The notes under the pieces are model-generated. The model was given only the letters and a program-made list of their open reading frames with translations, ran no database searches and was not told the origin of the DNA. From Nomia melanderi (lineage: Eukaryota > Arthropoda > Insecta > Hymenoptera > Halictidae), in contig NC_135000.1 in assembly GCF_051020985.1 (NCBI RefSeq), positions 23,714,784-23,778,783 of the forward strand: DNA of 64,000 nt, in the 5' to 3' direction. The translations under genes were made by a program, and so were the position numbers. Positions 11,259 to 22,535 of the stretch are shown here, in pieces (within the stretch, counting starts at the first letter, position 1; each line of letters opens with the position of its first letter).

Positions 11259-14200
11259 TGGCCAGGGGACGAGGCGAGGGGCGACGATAAGCGCACGGAG
11301 AAAAATTACGCGTAGCCGCGGATAATTTGCGGGTCGGTATTAATAATTCATGGCACGAGAATTTTGACAACACGCGCCCTGCCAGATACCGCGTCCGCGC
11401 TGGAACGTTTCGTTTAATGGCCACGTTTAAAACTCGACAAGGGGTGGCTGGAGAGCAAGTTGGCATTAGCAGTTACGATCGCGCCGGTGTCCCCACCTTT
11501 CCGTACAGGTCGTAAAACCCTGGTCCCGGGGAAACGGAAGAACGCAGCCCTTGTTGCGTGCACGCGAAACTACCCCTGTTCTTCTTGACGAATCCGAAAA
11601 CGCGACGATAATGTGTTTGGCTGTTAGGGTACACCTGCCAGGCGCTATTTTGTCTTCTAATCTTCTGTTACAGTAATGGGGTTCCAGTAACCACTCGTCG
11701 ATCGATTCGTCGCCTGAATGTTACGCGCGAGACACTTCAGTTAAATAAAATACCATTCAATACCGCTAGAACAGGTTTCGTTAAATAGCTTTAAAATCGA
11801 AACATAAATTCACTCGGCATTTCCATGAAAAGTCTAAATTACCATTGCTCCGAATTCTGAGAAAGATTTATCGAATATATCGAATTCTCAAAGTGAGAAA
11901 AATTTCTTCCATTAATCTCGCGAAACGGCAAAAAGGAAAATTAGCCAGGGATCACAAGGTTAACACGCGACTTCATTTATCCGTCGTTTATATCTCCGGG
12001 AGAAATTAGACGACGAGGTCGTGACGACTTCGTCACCGTCTCGTTATTACATTATTGGCTTAACGTCGGCTAAGGGATGGGAATATGGGAACGCGGACTC
12101 GAGTAGAATGCGGCAAACGGAGAACATACATGGGAACGTGGGATTCTACGCTACTGTCTCGCGGCACGTCGGCAGGAGCATTAGCAAGAAGTCGGAGTAC
12201 GCCTGGCCACGGTTGCGCGGCGCGCCCTTTTGTATATTCGCTCCTTGCCGGCATTGTGTTCGGTCCCGCGAACAGACTCGTCTTCATTATGCGATACCCA
12301 AATGTTAGAAAATTGCGAGCGCGAGGGCGAGGGCCGGTCTGAAAGCATGGCAAAAATTATGCGTGCGGCTCGTTTGTTCGCCGCGATAGAAGGGGTTACA
12401 CCCCGTTGGTCCCTCTTACGTCGTTACGCGTGTGACACGGTTTGCCGATTCTCCGCCTCGGCGTGTCTCGACTCGCGACGCGGGTGTTCCCAACGAAAAT
12501 TACGGACGGAGGGTCCACGGTGAAAGAGCACCATTATCCAAATGCGTCGCTGTCCTTTTCCCTCGCGAGCCATTGTGACCCGGAGGTGTTCCGAACGCGA
12601 GAAAATCGTCGATGTCGCGTCTCCGCTGCACGGGGCTCCACGGAGCACGGGATTTTCGATCTTCGTCGCGCGCGGCTCCTCGATGTAGAATATTATTCAT
12701 TTTCGTCGGGCCGGGTTAACGTTCTACGGGCTCCAGCGTTACAGTTAAAACCGGAGGGAGCAGCGCGGGATTTATACCAAGGATAAATTTGATTTTCGGC
12801 ATGCTTTATTCGCTCGCAGAGGTAGCTTTTTTATTCCTCGAGCCCGAAAAATCTCGCAGCGGCGCGCGATTTCGAAAATAATTAAAGCGCGCGGCCCCCG
12901 CGGAAGTAGCGGAATGAATGCTACCGTAAGAGTTTACAGCGCAATAAATTTCTCTGTAATTGTTTTATACTACAGCCTTCCGGCGAACGTTCGTAAATTC
13001 GCGCGCGCCGAACGGCTTCATCCTACCAAGTAATTGAATCAAAATGACCATCGTAAACATAAACCCGCCGGCCGACTATTCTTTCGACAAACTTGCGAAC
13101 CTGAAATTTTTTGCGGACCCCGGCGCCGAAGAAATTTCCTTCTCGTTACCCGGTGGAGATGTATTTTTCTTGCTCGCGTTCTTATTCGCCTGCGTTCCAT
13201 CCCCCGGCCGTCCCTCTCCTCGTTCGCTCGTGATTGGACGCCGCGGAGATCATTCGCGGAAGATGTTGATCGAATTAGGGTCGTCGCGACGAAATTGCCA
13301 TGGGAAATTGCGCGATTTTCACGGCGAGGGGTTCCGTCGATGAAGAGGCGGCTCGACGGTAACGATAGACAGGCGCGGAGGGGCGAAATCTAGGCGTCGA
13401 TTCGTGATATCGTGTAATTGTAACTGTCCGCGGTTATGAATTCCCTACCAATTTGTTTATATCCAATTTGGCCCAATATTTGGTTACGACGCGCCGCCGC
13501 TACCGGTGCCGCGTGTTCCCCCCGTCAAACGTTGAACGTTTATTGACCGGCAGAATGTTTTTAGATTGCGTACAGGATCATTTATAACCGTGTCCACGGA
13601 ACGCCGAACGCCGCGACTATTTCATACCGCGGTGCACATTTGGCGCACGGAAGGGTTGGTTTAATCACTTTTTAACTACATTAGCACCAGTAACTGCCTC
13701 CCACCTCGGGCTAACTTTCCGCCGGGGACCCTCGTTGCATCAAAAATAGATTACATCCCGTCGTTCATATCTGAATTCATTTGCCTCGATGGATATTCCC
13801 TTGATCATGCTTTAATGGTGATTAGGAACGAGCATTTACATGCTAGAAACTATTCACGGGGAAATGCTAATGTCGCCGAAATACTCGAAAGATTCGTTTT
13901 GACAGAAAATCCATTTCGCTCGAGACAGCTTCGCGTAAAATTAAATTCAAGGGAAATCTCGCTGCGCGTCGTATCTCTTTCCGTTGGATTGTTAAAAAAT
14001 CTGAAAAAGTATCGATAGCATTACTTCGGCTGAAACGATGCCAACAAAGAATTCCAACCGCTACGTGTCGCGCAAGGTGGTCTAGTCGCGTAAGCACCTA
14101 ATAAAACAATTCGAATCAGCCTTTCACCGGTCCTTGAATTTCCTCGCGAAACGGTTCGCCGTAAAATGCATGATTGCCGGTAGAAACTGGCGTCGAACAA

Positions 14201-14596
14201 TGCCAGCGTCGCGAACGAGATTTCCTTTCATCGCATCGGTTCACCGTAGGTACGTCCGCGAGACCACCGGCAAGCAAACAAAGTTGAAAACTTCTCTTTT
14301 ATCGGGCAATGTTTCCCGTGACAGGCTCAACGGAATGATAAATCAACGGCGCCGTCCGGGTAAGTGTTTCTTTATCTTCGCCCGAGCTCCGCGGCGGCGG
14401 CGCGCGGCGCGGCGGCAGGGCAAGAAAGAAAATTATCCCTGGCTACGAAGTGAAACGTTCGGGTGAAAACGTCCCGGGGCAAGAGAAATGGGGAAAGCCG
14501 AAGAGTGGGCGCGTTCTAAACGATACCGACCCGGCCAAGACAATCTTGCCACATGCCCCTGTCCACTAATAGACTGCGCGTCAGGCCTTTTTCCAC
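11259..14596. other. CpG-rich intronic sequence, no gene seen
   Basis: Several overlapping open frames (12021-12786 on both strands, 13034-13393, 14134-14466) reflect low stop density. None matches a known family. An AG|GTACGT junction at 14249/14250 after a pyrimidine-rich stretch and a GG|GTAAGT donor at about 14359 are the only notable splice-like signals. Confidence 0.5.
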
Positions 14597-14690
14597 TGTC
14601 TTCTTCTTCTTCTTCTTCTTCTTCTTCTTCTTCTCCCTTTCTCCTTCCTCTTCCTCCTCTCCTATTTTTTTTCTCCCTCCTATCCCCGGG
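14597..14690. repeat. (TTC)n microsatellite and pyrimidine tract
   Basis: A near-perfect (TTC)n run of about eleven units at 14601-14634, followed by a C/T-rich tail. It is the reverse complement class of the (GAA)n at 2301. It generates poly-Glu, poly-Lys and poly-Ser open frames on both strands that should not be read as proteins. Confidence 0.95.
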
Positions 14691-17600
14691 GCCACGACCT
14701 CCCTTAGATTCACTGGCACGACGATGGATAACCTCGAACCTTAACAGCCGTTTAATTTGTGTCTGGCTCCACGTTTTTGCCCGTGGAAAGCTACACTCCT
14801 CTCCGGCGAGTCCGGAATAAAACGCATCCCCTCCGAGCCCGGCTTCTTCCGCGGGGGTGTTCTCGCCTGTATTTCGAATTTCTTTTGCGCGCCACCCCCG
14901 CCTCACTCCGGCGCGCCGAGGAAACGCTCCACCGACGTCCGGGGGGCTAACGCGACACTAACAAATCGTCCCGACGCTTTTTACCCGGCCAACGCGACGC
15001 TTTGACGTCTGTTCCGCGGTCAAGGACTCGTTCCCTTTTCTTTCCGCGCTCTTGTGTTTGATGGAGTGTCAGAACTGAGAAAAAGGGTGCAATCATTAGT
15101 CATCCGGGCTTCTTTCAGTAACTCCACTGGTTGAGTATATTGATTCTTGTTTTGTAGTTCCGGGGCGACAGTTCTCTGGTGTTAACTACGGTTCTTGTGC
15201 GTGGATCAACGAATAGCGTCTGAAGTGTTACGGTATTGGTATGGAAATGCATTAGTAAAAATGACGGTAGTCTGTTTAAATGAAATATTGTAGGTTCCGG
15301 GTACGAAGTAATTTCATTACGATGAGATTCTCCGGAATCTTCCGGCGTGTTTGAAAGTTGCAGAGCAACAACGCGCGGAAAAGGGAAAAAGGCGAAAGTT
15401 TAGAGCGGTCCCGCGCGTCGCGAGGCAAAGGGCGAATCTTCCGGAAAACGTCCGGGACGCGTGTGTAACTTTCGACAAACGAGCGGTCGCGCGTGGCGCA
15501 ACTTTTCATAATATTTTAAATTTCAGTTCCGCGGCGGCGGTTGAGCGCGCAGCGTTCCACAATTTACATGCATCAAGGCGGTCACATCTCTCGATGTAAC
15601 GAGCGGTTCACGAGCTCGCGAATAATGACGTTTCGTTCGTCATCCAGCGGCGTGCATTTGCATAAACGTCTCCGGCGGGCGGGGGCGAAAAGTCGAATAA
15701 TTCATTCTGCGGAACGCCCAGCGGAGCCGGATCAGACGGTCTTCCGTGGCGTCCCGTGTCTCGCGCGACATTTCGTAATTTCTAGACAGCGGTTGGAGAA
15801 GATCTAATTTCCTAGTCTGCCATTCATGCCGCGCCGCGGCGCGTTGCGCCGGCTCCGGCCTGTGGCGTGGACACGTACGGCTACGGATAGTTTCGAGGAT
15901 CCATTTAAACCGTGAGACGCGTCGCTGATACGTCCCGAAAACGTCATTCGTCAGCCGAGACTCGCTGAACGGACACGGGAATCGCTTCTCTTTCGAGTGA
16001 ATTCGAGTTTTCAATTCGCCGGGACAATAGCGTCGTCGCCAAAGAATCCCGGCGAAATCCGCGCGGAATTCTTCTGCAATGATTTTTTGCCAGCTGAAAG
16101 GACATTCGAAAGAAAATTGGAAGAGGTTTTTTTCCCGTCGGTTTTCAGCCGGAATTTTGTTTCCCAGCGCCGACGGTAACCTATTTCGTCCTTTCGGGAA
16201 CGCTTTCGACGCGAAATTGCATTGCAACCGAATTTGAATTTCTTATTATCGCAGCCGCGGCGGTAGAATAAAGCGGGCGAAAGCATTTAAACAACGCGGA
16301 ACTACGACGGGGGGCACGACAAAAATGTCCCCCGACGCAAATTATAAATTTTATTCGCGCGGCAGATAGAGACGCAAGTTAAATAACACAGAAAGGCAGG
16401 GCAAACAAGCAACCCGGCAACAGAGCTGACTAAATTCCGCGCGAACAGTAGTTTACAGCAACAGCTGCGACGTGTTTACAAGCTTTAAATTTATTTTTCG
16501 TCTATACCCGACGCCGCCAGCCCCGGTTTCCGCGCCGCTTTCTCGCACGCTCCGAGTAGGTACCTGCGCTTTCCATCGCCGGATTCGTACATAATGTTGC
16601 GTCGTAAGCTCATAATACCGCTTTACAAATTTGCATAAGACTTTTTCACGCCCCTGTCTTGCTCGCTTTTCCCGCCCGAGAATTGCTGGATCGCGGAAGA
16701 AGCCGAAACACGCGTGCTACGTATAATGCGTCTCAAACAAAAATGATAGCAATAGGACTGCGAGTCTAATCGATCAGCTTCCATCTGTTTCCATTTCATT
16801 TTCAATACTGCTATTCGTCGATATGGTCACAGTTAACTAATCAAAATTGTATATAAAATACCCAGCGAAAGATTTCTCTTGTCTTCCTGTCGTTTCATTA
16901 GTATTGTTGTTTGAGTCGCATAACGAAAGACGGAAGCGAAGAGAGAAGTCTCGCCTTGCGAGAGAATGCGCCTTGAACTCGTGAGTTTCGCGAAATTCGT
17001 TGACAAATGGAGCAGAGTTCGACGAATTCGCCGCGATGGCGACGTTATCCAGCGCGAAAGTAATTGCCGGGGATTATGAGGCCGCGCTCTCACAGCCGAG
17101 TATTGATTTCGTATCGTTTCGGATAAACGCGGACGAGAAATGGCCCGCGATTTGTCGGATCGCGTTTAGATCCGAACCCGTGGGGACCATGGAATTACCG
17201 GTTGAGAAGTTTTGGCGTTAAGAGGGATGGACGGAGGAGCGGACAAGAGCCAATCGGCGAAACGAATGGTCTAATTTAATCTCGACTAAGCTCGCAGGGA
17301 AAATTGGTCCACGGTTTGAAATGGCTGTCCTTGGATCCGCGCTCCCCGCCGATACTCGATATTAAGACCAGACCGGCTCAAGTTTCCACATAAATCCCGT
17401 GACGAACTGTTTAAAACGCGACTTCCCGCGTCCCGCTGTAAATTCTAATTAAGCGCCCCCGACCACCCCCGGCATCCGGCCCACTTCCGAAGATTAATTG
17501 CCCGGAAAATGCGCGAAACTTCGCGAATTAGTAATCGGCACGTTCAATGAACTCGAAAGCGATTCATCCTTCCGGGGTTGACAGCTGATGACACGCAGTG

Positions 17601-18143
17601 GCTTAATGAAATTCGAGTACTCCCCGAAGCTAAGCACGTCCTAATCTTTTCCTTGCCGACTCCTCTGTTCGACTTTGTTGACTACAGCGGCGAATAGTTT
17701 TGAAGCATCTCGCGAGATATATCGGAGCGACGTGTAACGATTTAGCTGAAATTTTGATGCGAGGTATCATCCGCGGTGGGTAAATAAACCAAGTTGCCAG
17801 GATTCCAAGTGAAAACTGCACGTTACACTAATTCAAATTCGAGAAATGCATCTACTAGAATTTTTTAGAAACGGTACACCTATCTCACGCAACAAATTAT
17901 TAACAACTTAGTTCGCCTGTCAGCCCCAAGAGAAATTCACAACTTTCCATCCCCTTGCCAAGAAAATGATCGACGTAACGGATACCAGAAGAAGAATCGG
18001 TCGGAATCGAAAAAGCGGCGATCGGCGTTCTCCAGCGAGTATCGGCAACGCGTTAAATCCCGATCGCGACCGCGGCGAATTCGAAATGTCCGTTGTTTCT
18101 TGGGCGAAGGTCGATTTATACGGGTCGATACAATGATGCAATA
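14691..18143. other. CpG-rich intronic sequence, no gene seen
   Basis: Unique sequence. A 14-base GC palindrome (CGCGCCG/CGGCGCG) lies at 15830-15843. The minus-strand open frame at 15640-16227 has no motifs or splice support. An AT-richer stretch occurs near 16600-16900. Confidence 0.5.
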
Positions 18144-18180
18144 ACGCGTGTATATATAATGCACGCGCGTACGTATGCAT
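18144..18180. repeat. Alternating purine-pyrimidine run with one phase break (possible Z-DNA)
   Basis: Bases 18144-18158 alternate perfectly, then after one phase slip (AA at 18158-18159) 18159-18180 alternate perfectly again. The run contains CGCGTG, TATATA, GCACGCGCGTACGT and ATGCAT elements. Confidence 0.7.
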
Positions 18181-19436
18181 CCGGAGTACTGGAAATTCGA
18201 AATGTAACCGGTTCGAGCGGCTCTTAGAAATGCCGGACACGTAAAAGCCGGGACCCGCAGGGTTTACCGCCTGTACCGCGAATATGTATGCCGCACGGGC
18301 GGCCGTGTACGGCAAATCGCGATCCCCTGGATACGTACGTATTATCCGTATAACCTCTAACGTCGATTGTGGCTTATGATATTACGTACTCTCCATTACG
18401 ACGCGCGCACAGACACGCGCACACGGACGTGATGTAACGGGCAAATTGCTACGTCGTTACACTTTCCTCGCCGCCCGGACCCCTTCGACTCCGCCCGACT
18501 CGCGTCGTTTATTATTTCGTTAATTGTCGTAACGGCCAGCCGGCAGCGGGAATCACGCGTCTCGATATTGACTTTTAATGGACGCGTTTCGAACACCGGG
18601 CGTCGAGCCACTCGAGGGGCGGCCCGCGAAACCACCCCTCCCGCTCCTCGCATAATTTATTCCGGCGCCCACGGGGTGTTCCGGGACGAGGGTGACACGG
18701 TTTCTTTTTTATTAGGCTGCCAGGTACGTCGAGGTTCGTCGCTTTTGTGCTTATTATAGATCGTGTTTCCGGGGGCTGGTTTTTCTGGGCGCTCCCGCGT
18801 CTCGTGAATGGATGTTTGACGGATTCGGTGTGTACATTGGGCCGCCCCGTTTGGTAATCGATTCTGTCAATATGTTTGGAGTTAGCGGTGCACTGACGCG
18901 GGTAAGGGAAGGTTAATTCGTTCCTTTCTGTGGGCGTGTTGAGCTCGAACGCGAATTGTTGGAGCTCTTTCGGGGGTGAAGAGTAATATTTCTTACTTGA
19001 GAGATTCGACTGAGAACTGGAATCACAGATAACTACTAATGAATTTAGATGATAGTCTTCCATTTACAACTTTCACTTTGCTACGAGTGGTGTTCTTCGA
19101 CGCCTACAAAGTGTTAATTAATTCCATTCTCCCCTAATAATTCCTGGGATCAAAAGTCCTCCCAGAAGGAAGACGAACCTCGTCCAGTTCCCACAATCTC
19201 GCGCGGCGATCGCGAGAATCCCCCGGCGCAGGAGCGTGGACCGTGGAACGGGACTATACGCGCGCGATTGTGCGTTATACGAGCGCGGAGCATAATGTCA
19301 GTCGGGCCGGACATATAACACCGCGGCGAATGTAGCGACATAACTCGCGGCTGCACCGAAACGCATTGATATTCAAAGAAAACCCCGGCTCGGCCTCAGC
19401 TGATCCAGCGGTACACGTTCGCGTGTGCGCCGCAAA
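18181..19436. other. Intronic sequence, no gene seen
   Basis: CpG-rich unique sequence. Near 18701-18725 a T-rich tract is followed by GCTGCCAG|GTACGT, a possible recursive splice junction. No exon was recognised. Confidence 0.5.
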
Positions 19437-19539
19437 AGGGAGACCGAGGGTGGAATGGGAGAACGTAAAAGCGAGAAAATAAGAAGAGAAAGAGAGGAAA
19501 AAGAAGGAAAAGAAAGGGAAATAAAAGCGAGAAGAATCA
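19437..19539. repeat. Purine-rich tract
   Basis: About 100 bases dominated by AAGAGAAAGAGAGG-type sequence with few pyrimidines. It yields Glu/Lys/Arg-rich open frames on the + strand by composition alone. Confidence 0.8.
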
Positions 19540-22043
19540 GGTGTAGGGGACGGTTGGATCGTTTCAAAGAGGAAGCACCGTGGGCAACGGTCGGTCGCGC
19601 GGCGCGTGATTTTCGGCTCTTTGAATTTTGAATTATCGTCCCCCGCGCAGTCTACATTCGCTTAGTATTCCCGCGTAATTTCGATTAAACATTCGCGGCA
19701 GAGGGAGAAGGAGGGAAGAAAGGTGTCCTCGCGTAAATTCACTCTCGCCCCCCGTTTCTTCTCTTTTCGTTCGTTCCTTGTTTCGTAGTCGCCGTGGTCG
19801 CCTCTCGCGAAAGAGTAAAAGGCTGGCGGAGAAGAAAGGAGGAGGCAGAGCCCGCAAAGAAAGGGAATGTTTGTCGCGATCGGAGATATGGGAAGGTCGT
19901 GGGCTGCTTATTAAATTTTCACTCGGCATCGACGAATAAATTGCGCCGGGCCGAAGGAGACACGGGCCGCGCGGATAATAAAACTAACGGGAGATTGAAC
20001 AGAGGAGGAGAGACAGAGAACCTGAGAGGGAGGAGACAACGACAACGCGGCGGTGCGTCGACCGCTAAAAGGGGGGAACTGGACCGCGACTCGCGCCGCG
20101 AGCGTCGATGAACCGATATTTTGTCGTATGCATATAAGTTTCGGTCTGTCGGGGTCGAAACAACGGCGACCGCTACGCGTCGATTTTAATCGGCCATAGA
20201 CGGCTACCCCCACCCTGTCGCCAAAGTGATGCATATTCATTCGACGATGATACGTCGGTATCGTTCGTGGAATCGATTCCAGGCGCACAGTGGTCCGGAT
20301 CGGCGGAAAGAACACACTTCGATCTTAGACATAAGATCGGAAAGTAAACGTGTTCGCGCAACAGGTTCGGCGACCGTTTGCTAAACTTTGGAAAACGTCG
20401 AATGTTTGGAAAAATTGTCATCTACTAGTCAATTCGTAAATAATATCGACATCGTCATAGTTCAATCTTTTTCAGCTTGCTAGAGTCGCCATGTTGTCAC
20501 TGATTCTAATTTACAATACTACTTTTTAATCGTTTTAATTTACCATTCTGCTTTTCAATATTTCTAATTTACAATACTTAGAATGATTGAAAACTAGTTT
20601 TCGATAATAGTTTTTAATGACTTTAATATTTTTAGAAAGCGAGAATCGTGGTTGCGTTAACATTACAAATGCAGGAGAATTCTTTTGTGGAAGCTGTCGT
20701 TTTCGAGGGCGTATTAGTAAATTAGAATCGTCAGCGTTCACCGTTTTCGTCGATAACGCGTGATGGATAGTGCGAGTTTTCTGTCCCTGAGAAAACCATG
20801 GCTGCAAATAGAAGGCGGGTCGGGTCGCGTCGGGGAAAGAATACCGCTCACACGCGAGGATCGCGGCCCTTTGCTCGCCTCCACGACGATGCAATAAATC
20901 CTCGCCGATGATCGAGGGATCCAGTTTATCGGCTCGCGCCCGTCCGGAAAGGTCACGACGCTGCATGCACCGGGACATTCATTACGGCACGTTGGATGTA
21001 AAGGGCCCGGTCAGCGCCAAGAGATTCGCGGGAGAATTTCCATCTCGGGACTATGTTGCGCTTGTGAACAAAGCGTTAACACAGCCTCAATTTGTCTTGC
21101 CAGCGACTCGCGGAGAACGCTCGGCCGAGAGAGATCGATTTTAAATAGAGAAACGATGATATTCAAAGTACTTTTATCGACCATCGCCCAGTCTTCATTT
21201 TTCTAACTTAATTCGTTCGACGACGTCGAATTTAAATATCGCTGAAAATACAAGCAGAGAGCAAATAGTTGAATTCGAAAATTTTCTCATTAAATATAGA
21301 AAAAGTGGATGTAGATTTTTTGCATCGTGAAGAAATTTACAATAGTTATTTTCGGATAGTTCGGTAAATTTGCTGTTAGAATTCTTGCGAGATCGTCGGT
21401 TCATTTCGCGTAGAAGACGAGCAAAAATCTTCGGTATCCATTAGAAACGAAGTTTCTAAGGTTGCAACACCTACAGTAACATCCGCGAAGTATCAAGAAC
21501 AAGGTAACTATTATCTATTGCCTTCAGCCGAGGTTTATCCGATATCATTCCAGCGTCTTTTCTTCCAAAGAATCTTTCCGCGAGGCATAAATCTGCATCC
21601 CCCTTTCATACTTAGTTGTGTTTCTCCGTACGAACACGAGTCCCGGTCAGACGAAAAGTGAAACGAGCCACCGAGTTGACGTCCAGAGACACCGAACTTC
21701 CAGCGAACGATAAATCACCGAGGCGCGACAGGGGGATGGTTTCCCGAATAGCAACCGCATTCCTTGCCGCTCGGCGTTCTGCCGCGGCGAACTTCGAGCC
21801 CGGCGATCCGCGTGCTACATACGATGTAGGCGAGGCTCGAGAAAATAAATTTCTAGATCGATAGGGAGGGTTCTCGCTCTCTATCCGCCCGCGCGCGACG
21901 CTTTTATCGATCAAGGCCGGCGGGACGCGTGAGAAAAGGAGATCCCGAGCAACGTCCCTGGGCCCGGTGAACGAAGAAGAAAGAACGTTCGGATGTTCTT
22001 GAATGTAAATGCAAGTGCAATGAGCCGGAGACGAGCTGCAGGG
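19540..22043. other. Intronic sequence, no gene seen
   Basis: CpG-rich sequence interrupted by AT-rich islands at about 20400-20660 and 21170-21400. A second purine-rich patch lies near 19800-19870. No gene was recognised. Confidence 0.5.
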
Positions 22044-22145
22044 TGGAGAAGGAAGGAAAAGAGAGAGAAGAGAGAGGGAGAGAGGTAGAGAGAGAGAGAT
22101 AGGGTGAGTGAGAGAGATTGAGGATAGGAGGAGAGGAAGGGAGGA
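22044..22145. repeat. GA-rich microsatellite tract
   Basis: Imperfect (GA)n with GAGAGAGAAGAGAGAGGGAGAG-like composition, over about 100 bases. It is complementary in composition to the CT-rich tract about 300 bases downstream on the same strand. GA repeats also bind GAGA factor in Drosophila. Confidence 0.9.
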
Positions 22146-22440
22146 TCGTGAAAGCGGGCGCGAAAGAGAGCGCACGGAACGATGATATTTGATTTATGCT
22201 CGTCGTGGGCCGCGGGCCGCAAAAGAAATGATTGTAACTAAGATTTATTTCAAGCTCTTTACTGTCACAACACCGACTTACCGGGGGTAATATCCCAACC
22301 CAGCCGGGCCCGTTTCGCGCTAAGTACAAGCTCGTTGGATAAAAGTCCATTATTGAATGGAGACCAGTTCCTCCGAAGGCGAGGGCGATTATTTAATGCC
22401 ATGGAGTCGAGTGTTAAATTGGAATAGATTGCCGGAGTGA
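22146..22440. other. Spacer between GA-rich and CT-rich tracts, no gene seen
   Basis: About 295 bases of unique sequence that would form the loop if the flanking GA and CT tracts paired. Nothing coding is recognised. Confidence 0.55.
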
Positions 22441-22535
22441 ACTCTCTCTCTTTCTCTTTCTCTCTCTTTCTCTGTTCTTTTTCTCTTTTCCTTCGCTTCT
22501 GTCCCTTCTCACCTCTTCCCCTTTCTTTCCCTGCA
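22441..22535. repeat. CT-rich microsatellite tract
   Basis: Imperfect (CT)n and CTTT sequence, the inverse of the GA tract at 22044-22145. It ends in C/T-rich words such as CCTTCTCACCTCTTCCCC. Confidence 0.9.

Noticed and set aside
14433..14906. 157-codon minus-strand frame with poly-Glu and Lys
   Set aside because: It reads through the (TTC)n microsatellite. Without the repeat there is no recognisable protein.
15640..16227. 195-codon minus-strand frame
   Set aside because: No domain, Arg/Phe/Ser-rich by composition, and overlapped by other open frames.
19053..19062. Minus-strand TGGAAGACTA, the first ten bases of miR-7
   Set aside because: The match stops after ten bases, and I did not see the rest of the mature sequence or a hairpin.
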